The notes under the pieces are model-generated. The model ran no database searches, was not told where the DNA came from, and saw nothing but the letters and a program-made list of their open reading frames with translations. A stretch of DNA of 64,000 nt from Musa acuminata AAA Group. Its lineage: Eukaryota > Streptophyta > Magnoliopsida > Zingiberales > Musaceae. Shown one piece after another: positions 46,940-57,441 of this stretch (position 1 is its first letter; every line of letters begins with the position of its first letter). The DNA is taken from assembly GCF_036884655.1 (NCBI RefSeq), contig NC_088348.1:24098501-24162500 (forward strand). The letters are read 5' to 3'. A program made the position numbers and the translations under genes.

Positions 46940-47270
46940 TATAGGGAGATAACGAAAAGAAATATTGACGAATAAGATAAGAGAAGATGCGTATCTTTAG
47001 ATCAACAGAAGAAGAATAAGAAGATGATAGATAGATGATAAGAGGGACCTCGAAGTGCTCCTGGATCTAGATCATCCTTCTGAAGAGGAGGGTGGAAGAA
47101 GGAAACCCTAGGGGAAGTCCAGAACGCTAAAAATGGCTGAAGAGGAGAAGCGCTCGATCGCGGGAATTGCTTGATATCTTGGGGGAGGGCCAATTTATCG
47201 TCTGAGATGGAGAGGGGATTCGTAATTATGACATCGGGTGGGATCATTGACCTTTTTAAGACTGCCATAT
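46940..47270 (-). other. Leader-like region upstream of U2AF35 relic
   Basis: The minus strand is CT-rich and leader-like (about 47250-47070). A short stretch IQEHFE (47066-47049), preceded by a stop codon and followed by GT, is the only possible coding trace. The expected N-terminal zinc-finger codons are missing here. Confidence 0.35.
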
Positions 47271-47439
47271 ATGTACTTCAGACATTTAGACGGGGATTTA
47301 TGAAAGTAAAATAATTTATTTTATTTTGTTAACATCATTTATTATACTGATAGAAAACGTTGCACATGATATTAACACTAAATCGATAGGCAAAATGATT
47401 GATTTTTATTTTTTTATTTTTTATTTTATTCAAATTAAA

Positions 47440-48240
47440 TTTTGCTAGTCGACTACAACAAATTCTTCTTGGACAAGAACACCATTATTTTCTAGAAAGT
47501 TTTATCGAATTTCTTGAACCATTGGGAGGTTCTTAAGCATTATAGTGATGATGGCTTGACGGAAAGCATTCTTGTGCCATAGATTTCAAGAAGGGCTATG
47601 ATCCCGCCATAAAACCCGATGATTATTATGTTTTCCTTGATTAGTGTTAGGGTTTGAAGGGTCACTCAGGCCTTCTCCTCTGCTGCACCTCCTTGACACA
47701 TAAGAGGTGGTTGAGGAAGGGCAGACCCTCTACTAGCAGGAGGTGGTGGCAACTCTCCACAGCTGAGATCCTCGCGATTGTTGTTGCGGCCTTCTCCCTC
47801 ATCTCATGACAAGAGGTGGTACTAGTATTGGAGTTGAGGAGACTAGCACAAGTACCAACTCGTTGGCAATGACAAATACGATGTTCTTATCATCCTCGCA
47901 AACCTAAAGTGGAGCTCTCAATTTGGAAGCTAGTCATGAGGCTTATGGCCTTCACCCTGATAGACTCATGGCAGGAGCTCCAACCTACCACCTTTAGTGA
48001 TGGGTCAAGGAGGGTACTAGAGCCGAGCAAAAGTTTAGCATTAGTGGCTAACTAGTGAAGGGTCTAGGAGGCGTTTACGACATTGCTTTGGGTGCAGACC
48101 CTGTCAACAAGAGGGTCAAGAGAACAACAATGGATAGTGATCACGATGACAAAGGGTGGGGGAACAAAGGAGGGGTACATGTCGACTTTATTGGCCACCA
48201 AGGAGAACTCGTTATAGTAGATCAGTAGAGGCCAACAAGG
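47440..48240 (-). pseudogene. Armadillo-repeat protein, broken intron-less copy
   Basis: Reading the minus strand across frames gives EDDKNIVFVIANELVLVLV, then CHEMREKAATTIARIS, VESCHHLLLVEGLPFLNHLL, TLQTLTLIKEN, GGIIALLEI, and RTSQWFKKF-like and ENNGVLV segments. Their order and spacing match plant vacuolar-protein-8-like armadillo proteins (EMREKA..aIarvS.v.SC.h.Ll.EG...LnhLl, ...GGI.aLLEIc.., hrnF.EEN.V.vL). At least three frame changes and stops occur, so it is dead. No introns are seen. The specific paralogue is not identified. Confidence 0.6.
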
Positions 48241-48536
48241 CCCTCTAGTTGCTCTAAATTTTTGATCAAATTAGAGTTGATTAATGAAAGGAAATAAAAA
48301 ATTTAAAATAATTATTTTGTCCATCGATCGGCGATAATCCAACACGTGATGTTTCTTGTTGTATCTTTCGTCGGTGCAGTTAATGATATTAGGAAAAATG
48401 AAATGTATTATTTTATTTTCATAATTATAAGGATCTAATATAAATTTTTAAGGTACAAGGACCACGATGCTAAGAGGGTCAAAGGACAAGAGCTAATATG
48501 TAATTAGCCGACTTTGAGAATATAATTAGAAGTTTA
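48241..48536. other. Spacer, nothing recognised
   Basis: Short AT-rich stretch between the armadillo relic and the copia LTR. Confidence 0.4.
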
Positions 48537-49708
48537 TGTTAGGAACGAGTCGGCACTAAGAGGGGGGGTGAATTAGTGCAGTGATAAAAATTACGTCGGT
48601 TCGAAAAACCTTCGTACAATAAAATCTGATTTCTATGAAAATCGTTTCGTAAAGGTAATAACTTTGAAAGTGCACGGAGTGTAGGTGTAGTAAAAACACA
48701 GTAAGAAAAAGAGGTAGTTTGCTTATAAAAGTAAATTGCAAGAAGTAAAGGCAAACCTTTTTATAGTGGTTCGGTCATTGTGACCTATATCCACTTCACT
48801 GATTCCTCTTCCGTTGAGGCCATCGACATCCACTATCGATCTTCCTTTAATCGGCGAAGATCAACCTCCTTCTTACACCCCTCTTCTCTTTTTACCGGGT
48901 TTAGGAGACAACCCTTACAAGCACACACACTCCTCTCTAAATAGAATTCTAAAGTTAGATCTAGATGAGGGATTTCTTAAGTGATTTCTACAGCGTTTTC
49001 TCACTTTAAAACTCTCTATGCTTGTGTTTGTTAACTAGGGATGAGAGGGGTATTTATAGGCTTTAAGTTGATTCAAACTTGGAGTCTAAAAAGGTCTCAT
49101 CCCAGGTTTCCTGGGTACTGGCGGTACCACCGTCGTTCTTGGGTGGTACTACCACGGTAAGATTTGCTACTGGGTGGTACCACTACCGAACAGGGGTGGT
49201 ACCACTACTGGTAGCATTGCTGCCGGTGGTACCACCGCCCAGATTTCCTGGGGTGATGTTCCCCAGGCGGTGCCACCGCCAGCTAGGGTTTTAGCACCCT
49301 GGTTGGACCTTGAATCTGACCCAAACCAGCCCACTTTCGGGCCCAGTTGGCCCCTAACAGAGTTGATGGGATTACCTCCAAATCATAAGTCTAATTATGT
49401 AATAACTATGATTCCTAAGACATAATCTAAGCAAGATAAGTCCGGTTTCTTCTGGCGATCTTCTAGCGAATTTCCGATGATCTCTTGGTAATGTTCCGGC
49501 GGACTCTCGGCAAGCTCCTGGACTTCACGACGATCTTCTTGGCAAGTTTTGACGAGCTTCTTTAGCAAGCTCCAGGACTTCTCGGTCAATTCTGGTAGAA
49601 CTTCCGATGAACGTCCAGACTTCCGACGAACTCTCGAACTCCCAACGAAATCGCGTTCTTGACTCCGGGACTTCATTTTGCTTTATACCTTGCTATCGTA
49701 GTTAATCC
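48537..49708 (-). mobile_element. Solo copia LTR B, left part
   Basis: It starts TGTTAGGAACGAG and follows the LTR of element C, with its own GGTACCACC cluster at 49125-49290. It is cut at AATCC (49704-49708) by element C and resumes at 57029. The joined length of about 1585 bp equals one LTR of the family. No internal region follows, so it is a solo LTR. The flank GTTTA (48532-48536) compares with GTTAA (57442-57446). Confidence 0.8.
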
Positions 49709-51287
49709 TGCTAGGATCGGAGTGGCACTAAGAGGGGGGGGGGGGGGGTGAATTAGTGCAGCGGATTAAAACTTCAGTTTCGACATATCTTTCGTACGAT
49801 AAGAATGGAACTTGAAAAGCTAAACTTGAAAGCGTATTCTTAAAGTTGTGCAGCAAAGGTAATAAGGAACTAAAGCATGTAAGAAGGTTTGCAGTAATGT
49901 AAATAGCAATAATGAAATGCAAACCAGAGATTACGTCGATTTTAGAGTAGTTCGGTCAAATGACCTACATCCACTTGCGAGGCCCCTCTTCGATGAGGCT
50001 CCCACCTTCCACTAGCAAATCTCTTGAAATGGAAGGGCAAATACCCCTCTTACAATCTTTTACAAGCAGTTCAACCTCTTACAAATTTTCAGCAAGAAAG
50101 AATGAGGAGAACTCTAGCAAATTGAAAACAAGAAAGGCAAAGACTCTTCTAAGACTTTTCTCTCAATCACTTGCTGCACAAAAGTTGTATTCTCAGCTGA
50201 GACTTGAGGGGTATATATAGGCCTCAAGAGGATTCAAATTTGGGCTCCAAAAATTTGAATTCTCTTATGTTCCCGATGCTGGCGGTGCCACCGCCCAGCG
50301 CTCGGGTGCTGGACGGTGCAACCGCCCAGCCCAGGAGGTGTCACCGCCTAGCTCTCGGGTGCTAGGCGGTGCCACCGCCTAGGCCAAATCAGCTCACTGG
50401 TTGGGCTCCAAACTTGGCCCAAACCAATCCGAACTCGGGCCCAATTGGCCCCTACTTGGGTTATAGGATTAACACCTAATCCTAACCCTAATTAACGTAC
50501 TAACTACGAATTTAAAGACATTTTCTAAGCTATTACAAAGTCCGTAAGTCAAGACTTCTTCCGGCGAGCTTCCGACGAACTTCCGACGGTCTTCCGATAA
50601 ACTCTTGAAAATCATTCTGCGGACTCCCGGCAAGCTCCTAGACTTCACGATTTGATCTTGGCGAGTTCCAACGAGCTTATTCGGCAAGCTCCGATCTTTC
50701 TCGGTGAGCTCCGCGAACTTCCAACGAACCTTCCGGTGAGCTTCCGAAAAACCCTTCGGCAAGCTCCCTACTCATTCTCGGCTAGTTCCGGCAACATTCC
50801 CGACGAACCTTCGGACTTCCGTCGAACTCTCGAACTCCCAACGAATCCTTCGCGCTTGACTCCGACACTTTGTTTTGCTTTATGTCTTCGTCATTATCGT
50901 AGTTAATCCTGCACACACAAGCTAAAACTCTACTCCGATCTAGACAATTATTACAACGCGAATTGACATTCTATTGCCCGGCACGTCATTGGTTGGCGCT
51001 TCGTCTGATTCTTTGGTGTATCGTCCTCTCTTGCGGCTTGTTGCCCAATCGGCGGTTGACCTCTGCAACCCCGATATCCTTGGCGCAATTTCGCTCTCCT
51101 TGGCCCGATGCCCGACGTTCGAAGCATTCAGCCATCCAATATCCTGACGTGATCTCTTCCGGCGCAACGTCAATTCCTCCTGCGTCAACTATCTAAACCT
51201 GATCGAGTAGACCTACATCGCTCAAAATGCAGTTTAAATCATAAACACATATCAAGTGGTTTCATCATCAAAATACGAGATTCAACA
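49709..51287 (-). repeat. 3' LTR of copia element C
   Basis: It begins TGCTAGGATCGG (one change from TGTTAGGATCGG) with a G-run at about 49733-49748, and ends GAGATTCAACA. It contains the GGCGGTGCCACCGCC cluster (50280-50385) and short CTTCCGACGAA-type repeats (50535-50850). Confidence 0.92.
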
Positions 51288-51310
51288 ATCTCCCCCTTTT
51301 TGATGATGAC
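51288..51310 (-). other. Polypurine tract of copia element C
   Basis: The minus strand reads CATCAAAAAGGGGGAGATTG directly before the 3' LTR. The same tract adjoins the LTRs ending at 34520, 38983 and 60994. Confidence 0.85.
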
Positions 51311-54300
51311 AATCACTTGATGACGGAGTTAACCTTAACTCCGGGAGTTTAAACAAACTCCCCCTATCAATATGCCATATTGATAGAACCTTGAATTCAA
51401 ACTGAATTCAAACTGAATTCAAGTCATTGCAATTTTCATCATGAATACTTGCAACACATCATCATGAACATATGCATAAACTTATGCATATCATGTCATC
51501 AACATACTTCTCCCCCTTTGTCATCAACAAAAAGGAGAAGTACAACTATTCTTTGTGTTTTTAATATAAGTTCAACTCATTGCATGAAAAACATAATATC
51601 AAGTTTTATCATCATGCAGTTTTGAAGCTAGAAAATTTAGCAAGTATTGCATCATGCTTAGGACATTCAAGCTATCAAGTTTTAGATATGCAAGTTTTAT
51701 AGCATACAAGATAGCACTTTTGGTAATGTTCAAGATAGCAAGTTCTACATCATGCAAGCTAGCAAAATGTTTGAAAAAGTGATCAAGTTTTGCAACATAC
51801 AAGCTAGCAAAAAATGTCAAACTAGCAAGAGATAATGTTTTACATGTTACATTTGCATCTTCTCTTTTGAGAAGTGCAATTTTTGCTTTCATCTTGAATT
51901 GTGCAAGCTAGTTAGTTTGCCTCTTTTCATGATGTCCACGCTAGAAATTCTTGCTCCCTTTTGTCATTGTCAAAAAGAAGGGAAGACCCTTATATCAATT
52001 TTCACATTATGACAAAGGTAAGTATCATTCTTATTTGTGCATCATTATATATTCAAATTAAAACATACACAATTTCAATAACCTTATTTTTCATGCACGA
52101 TACCGAAAAATAAATCAATCATCATTAATAAGCATATCATACATGATACTCAAACATTAAAATTTTCAAGCATTTATCAACATGTTGATCATGATACCAA
52201 ACATTCATCATTTAAAGCATTCATGATACACATCATATGCAATACATCACATAAAAAGCATAAGTGTTGCATGCATCATTTTAGCAACAATTCGTAGCAT
52301 TTCATCATATGACAAGATATCAGCAAGTAAAATTACAATGCTAGTTCTTGATATCTTAATATGATGCAAACATGGCATATGGCAATCATAGCATTTCGAT
52401 TATCAATTTTCCATATATTTCGATGCAAGCTTCTTTTGATATCTCAACATAATTCAAATTTAAATATGGCACTTATTAATTCATATATTTATCATTCAAA
52501 TATGGCACTCATAGTATCAATTCATATATTTCTCCCCCTTTGTCATTACCGAAAAGAAGGGAGAAATCGATGGCCAAAAGATTTTAATCATTATACAAGC
52601 CAACTTACAAAATCATGTCATGATATCAAGAAAATTCAAGAAGGACATGATTCATTCAATAAATCCTTTTAATAGAGCAAAAGGATTATACAACCAAGGA
52701 TCATGATTAAAATATATCAATATCATAGATCAAGTCATGATTCGTGATTCATCATAAAGCAAATTAATTTTCAATCATCTCATAAGGCTTTTAAGGAATT
52801 TTTGAAACATAGGAGAATGATTAATTTAAGCATGCAATGTTTCAATTAAATTCAAGTCATGAATACCAATACTTTCATATTGTGAGTATCAATTCATGAA
52901 TACCAAAAGATATTATTTGTGATTCCAATTTTACAAGATCAAGATTATGATTTAAATAAAACTTATTCAAATCAAATCGGTAACTTGAAACTCATAATCA
53001 AGTCATCAAAATCAATTTCGAGATTCACAAAATATCATGAAATCATTAATCTTGATCCGATGGGAAAAGCATTTTTGAATTGATTCTTTTTCATCTAAGT
53101 ATGCCTTAGTCATTATATGCCAAATCAAGTTAAGCATGAAAGTTCAAGACATAAAGGCAAAATCTTATAAAACAGCTAATCAAGCAAGATTTTAAACATT
53201 TATTTTCAAGCTAGAGTAAGTCAATGATTCAATTATCTTATGCCATGAATTCCAATAGGCATCTCAAATTATCAACATCACATTAAAAAGATATTTCAAA
53301 AAGACGTATCGATAAGTGATTCATTTGCATCATTTTATTTTTGGAAGATTCTCCTCTTTGGTAAATAAATCTAGGAGAACAAAATGAATTAAGGGAGATA
53401 TAATATGATTGAAGCATTGAACATGCTTCATATTTAAAATGTGTCTCATGTCATAAGTATGAATCAAGCATTTGTGAAATCCGAAATCATCCTCAAAATC
53501 ACATTCAATAAATTCATACATGACAAGCATAGATTTATTGAAAAGTCGATAAGATAGAGGATCGTATTTCATTTTTATAAATTTCTATTTATGTGATTTG
53601 CTTCTTATAAGCATTCCTTTACCTTTAATAAAACAAGTGTCGACATTTAAGACGGAAAGGTAAATTTCATAAAACAAATCATCAAGTATGATTCCATGAT
53701 AACATCCTTTTAATATCTTGATATTCATCATCAAGTATGATTTCAAAAAAATATGTTTAAGAGAAATCATTAAGACCAAATACATGATACACTCATTTAT
53801 TTTTAAAATATTCATCATGTTTATTTTCATGAAATTCACAAGATTGGTAAAATAAATTCATTAATTTCAATAGGATAGAAAATTCATTTCCATTTCATAC
53901 AATTGATTTCATGTGAGGGTATTCAAGTCTTTCGTGAAAACATATATCATTTTAAAATCAAAATAAAAGTTTCGTCATGAAGCCGTCAAGACCGAACACA
54001 TCATAATATCACATCTATCATCAAAAGACTATCAAGAAATTCATATATAGATGTACATGCACTATGTCATCTTAATATATCATCAGAATGTCATCTTAAT
54101 TTATCATAAAAATGATTAGACCAAAAACATGTTAATCCAAAATGAGAGTATCAAATCAACATTTACTTCAAAAACTCATGCATGACATAAAATCATCAAA
54201 ATACACATGCATGGATTAATCCTAAGCATTAACACATATCATATAACTATCATCCATAATGTTGCATACATCATTCAACATTTCAAAAACATAACATGCA

Positions 54301-54433
54301 TGAAACCTTAGCAATATACTTTTCATGATCAAATTTTTTAATTTTTCAAAGATGCTAAAAAGAAAAACATGATATAATTTTTGAAAAATAATTTTTTTAT
54401 TTCCTATTCTAAAGTAAGCACTCATGAAAGATA
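51311..54433 (-). repeat. Pol-less AT-rich internal region of copia element C
   Basis: No conserved protease, integrase, RT or RNase H stretch can be read on either strand. At 51600-51960 there is an array of degenerate 'caagctagcaaa'/'caagttttgc' units. The rest is rich in 'atcat' and 'aaatca' words. 3.1 kb of intact but non-coding sequence in a young copy indicates that pol was lost in the family, not in this copy. Confidence 0.75.
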
Positions 54434-55378
54434 TCAAGTAATTTCAAAATAATTCAAGAGAGTTGAGTTACTTACCTTGTAGTCGAAGCTCGTCAAAGCC
54501 CAATTTGCCGTTTCATCTTTGGAAGTTTTTGATTCATCCTTGGTTGCCTTCCTCTTCTTTGGCCTCTTCCTCCGTTCAAGTTCATTGTTTATTTTAGATT
54601 TTTGTTTAATAAACTTATTAATATTTAGTGTTCGAAGTTCAAGTTCATCATTGTCCTCATCACTTGAGTCATCGCTCAAGTGGTATTCATTTGTCCGGAG
54701 TTCCAAATCCTTCCTATTTTTTGGAAGGTGGTTCAAGTGTTCATTGTGTTCATCATGTGCATTGCGCACAATTTCATATGTCATCAATGAGCTGATAAGT
54801 TCTTCAAGTGGAAAAATATTTAAATCTTTTGTTTTTTGTATTGCCATTACTTTTGATTCCCAAGCTTTAGAAAGTGATCGTAAAACTTTACTAACAAGTT
54901 CAAAATTTGAGAAACATTTGCCAAGAGCTTGTAAACCATTGACGACATCCGTAAAACGGGTGTACATGTCAACAATGGTTTCGCTCGGCTTCATTCGAAA
55001 AAGCTCGAAATCATATATTAAAATGTTAACTTTCGAGTCTTTGACTCTACTAGTTCCCTCGTGCGTGATTTCAAGTGTTCGCCAAATATCAAAAGCCGTT
55101 TCGCACGTTGAAATCCGATTGAACTCATTTTTGTCCAAAGCACAAAATAAGGCATTCATAGCCTTTGTGTTTAAAGAAAACATCTTCTTCTCCAAATCAT
55201 TCCAATGGTTCATTGGAAGAGAAGACATTTCAAATCCATTTTCAACTATGTGCCATAAATTCAAATCCAAAGAAAGTAAGAAAACTCTCATTCGAGTTTT
55301 CCAATAAGTGTAGTCCGTCCCATTGAAAAAGGGAGGACAAATGAGAGAGTGACCCTCTTGAAAGTCGTAAAGAGCCAT
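54434..55378 (-). CDS. Copia Gag (UBN2-type), 314 aa, intact
   Basis: The start codon lies 35 bases after the primer site. Residues about 13-35 (PPFFNGTDYTYWKTRM) are the DUF4219-like start. About residues 65-215 are the UBN2 gag domain, with KAMNALFCALDKNEF, IWRTLEITHEGTSRVK, MYTRFTDVVNGLQALGK, SKAWESKVMAIQ and PLEELISSLMTYE. The C-terminal part is acidic then basic (DDSSDEDNDELE; RRKRPKKRK). SIRE-type gag is usually longer and carries a CCHC knuckle; the knuckle is missing here although relic A keeps it. The product would form the virus-like particle that packages element RNA. Near the end lies AAG|GTAAGT, a consensus donor, so splicing onward is possible. Confidence 0.85.
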   Translation of the reverse strand: MALYDFQEGHSLICPPFFNGTDYTYWKTRMRVFLLSLDLNLWHIVENGFEMSSLPMNHWNDLEKKMFSLNTKAMNALFCALDKNEFNRISTCETAFDIWRTLEITHEGTSRVKDSKVNILIYDFELFRMKPSETIVDMYTRFTDVVNGLQALGKCFSNFELVSKVLRSLSKAWESKVMAIQKTKDLNIFPLEELISSLMTYEIVRNAHDEHNEHLNHLPKNRKDLELRTNEYHLSDDSSDEDNDELELRTLNINKFIKQKSKINNELERRKRPKKRKATKDESKTSKDETANWALTSFDYKVSNSTLLNYFEIT

Positions 55379-55413
55379 TTCTATTTGGGTATTAAACCAA
55401 GGTAGAAAAACGT

Positions 55414-55426
55414 GGCTCTGATACCA
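55414..55426 (-). other. tRNA-iMet primer-binding site of element C
   Basis: The minus strand reads TGGTATCAGAGCC, two bases after the 5' LTR end. This complements the 3' end of initiator methionine tRNA. Confidence 0.9.
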
Positions 55427-55428
55427 AC

Positions 55429-57023
55429 TGTTAGGATCGGAGTGGCACTAAGAGGGGGGGGGGTGAATTAGTGCAGCGGATTAAAACTTCGGTTTCGACA
55501 AATCTTTCGTACGATAAGAATGGAACTTGAAAAGCTAAACTTGAAAGCGTATTCTTAAAGTTGTGCAGCAAAGGTAATAAGGAACTAAAGCATGTAAGAA
55601 GGTTTGCAGTAATGTAAATAGCAATAATGAAATGCAAACCAGAGATTATGTCGATTTTAGAGTGGTTCGGTCAAATGACCTACATCCACTTGCGAGGCCC
55701 CTCTTCGATGAGGCTCCCACCTTCCACTAGCAAATCTCTTGAAATGGAAGGGCAAATACCCCTCTTACAACCTTTTACAAGCAGTTCAACCTCTTACAAA
55801 TTTTCAGCAAGAAAGAATGAGGAGAACTCTAGCAAATTGAAAACAAGAAAGGCAAAGACTCTTTTAAGACTTTTCTCTCAATCACTTGCTGCACAAAAGT
55901 TGTATTCTCAGCTGAGACTTGAGGGGTATTTATAGGCCTCAAGAGGATTCAAATTTGGGCTCCAAAAATTTGAATTCTTTTATGTTCCCGATGCTGGCGG
56001 TGCCACCGCCCAGCCAAGCGGTGCCACCGCCCAGCGCTCAGGTGCTGGACGGTGCAACCGCCCAGCCCAGGAGGTGTCACCGCCCAGCTCTCGGGTGCTA
56101 GGCGGTGCCACCGCCTAGGCCAAATCAGCTCATTGGTTGGGCTCCAAACTTGGCCCAAACCAATCCGAACTCGGGCCCAATTGGCCCCTACTTGGGTTAT
56201 AGGATTAACACCTAATCCTAACCCTAATTAACATGCTAACTACGAATTTAAAGACATTTTCTAAGCTATTACAAAGTCCGTAAGTCAAGACTTCTTCCGG
56301 CGAGCTTCCGGCGAACTTCCGACGGTCTTCCGATAAACTCTCGAAAATCATTCTGCGGACTCCCGGCAAGCTCCTAGACTTCACGATTTGATCTTGGTGA
56401 GTTCCAACGAGCTTCTTCGGCAAGCTCCGATCTTTCTCGGTGAGCTCCGCGAACTTCCAACGAACCTTCCGGTGAGCTTCCGAAAAACCCTTCGGCAAGC
56501 TCCCTACTCATTCTCGGCTAGTTCCGGCAACATTCCCGATGAACCTTCGGACTTCCGTCGAACTCTCGAACTCCCAACGAATCCTTCGCGCTTGACTCCG
56601 ACACTCTGTTTTGCTTTATGTCTTCGTCATTATCGTAGTTAATCCTGCACACACAAGCTAAAACTCTACTCCGATCTAGACAATTATTACAACGCGAATT
56701 GACATTCTGTTGCCCGGCACGTCATTGGTTGGCGCTTCGTCCGATTCTTCGGTGCATCGTCCTCTCTTGCGGCTTGTTGCCCAATCGGCGGTTGACCTCT
56801 GTAACCCCGATATCCTTGGCGCAATTTCGCTCTCCTTGGCCCGATGCCCGACGTTCGAAGCATTCAGCCATCCAATATCTTGACGTGATCTCTTCCGACG
56901 CAACGTCAATTCCTCCTGCGTCAACTGTCTAAACCTGATCGAGTAGACCTGCATCGCTCAAAATGCAGTTTAAATCATAAACACATATCAAGTGGTTTCA
57001 TCTTCAAAATACGAGATTCAACA
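55429..57023 (-). repeat. 5' LTR of copia element C
   Basis: It begins TGTTAGGATCGG and ends GAGATTCAACA. It has one more GCCACCGCC-type unit (about 56010-56033) than the partner LTR. Confidence 0.93.
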
Positions 57024-57028
57024 AATCC

Positions 57029-57441
57029 TGCACACATAAAAATACATTTCGATCTAGACAATTATTACTAAGCATGAATAATGTCGTCCGATATATCATT
57101 GGTCTATCGACGCTTCGTCCGATTCTTCGGCGCATCATCCTCTCTTGCGGCCTATTGCCCAATCGGCCAATTGACCTCCGCAACTCCAATATTCTTGGTG
57201 CAATATCCGCTCTTCTGGGCCCGATGCTCGAATCCATGGCTCGAAGCCTTCTATCAATACATCGACCGATCCTTCGGCCTGACGTCCAATCTTCTGACAT
57301 GTTTCTCCGGTCAAACATGATTCTTCCTACTTTAGTTGTCTCTCCCTGATCAAAGCATCTTGTGTCACTCAAAACGTAGATTAAATCATAAACACTTATC
57401 AATTGATAATTGGTTTCATCATCAAAATTTGAGATTATATA
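57029..57441 (-). mobile_element. Solo copia LTR B, right part
   Basis: It continues exactly where LTR B was cut at AATCC ('tgcacacataaaaatac', then the 'gcttcgtccgattcttcggcgc' block also found in LTRs C and D). It ends GAGATT with a changed tail, followed by GTTAA. Confidence 0.8.

Larger units (their letters stand above)
49709..57023 (-). mobile_element. Complete gag-only copia element C (7315 bp), TR-GAG type
   Basis: The LTRs 49709-51287 (1579 bp) and 55429-57023 (1595 bp) differ at few places, the largest being a ~22-bp extra GCC-rich unit in the right LTR. Both end GAGATTCAACA. A perfect 5-bp target duplication, AATCC, lies at 49704-49708 and 57024-57028. The minus-strand primer site is at 55426-55414 and the polypurine tract is next to 51288. 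Internal length is 4141 bp with one gag ORF and no pol. The family is SIRE/Maximus-like; high LTR identity means a recent insertion. Confidence 0.92.

Noticed and set aside
49395..49676. Repetitive Arg/Ser/Glu frame in the LTR
   Set aside because: It arises from short CTTCCGACGAA-type repeats within the LTR; equivalent frames in the other LTRs (50469-50762, 56205-56498) share only the repeat, not a protein family.
54519..55307. 262-codon frame on the plus strand
   Set aside because: It is the exact antisense of the conserved copia gag ORF and has no independent similarity or conservation.
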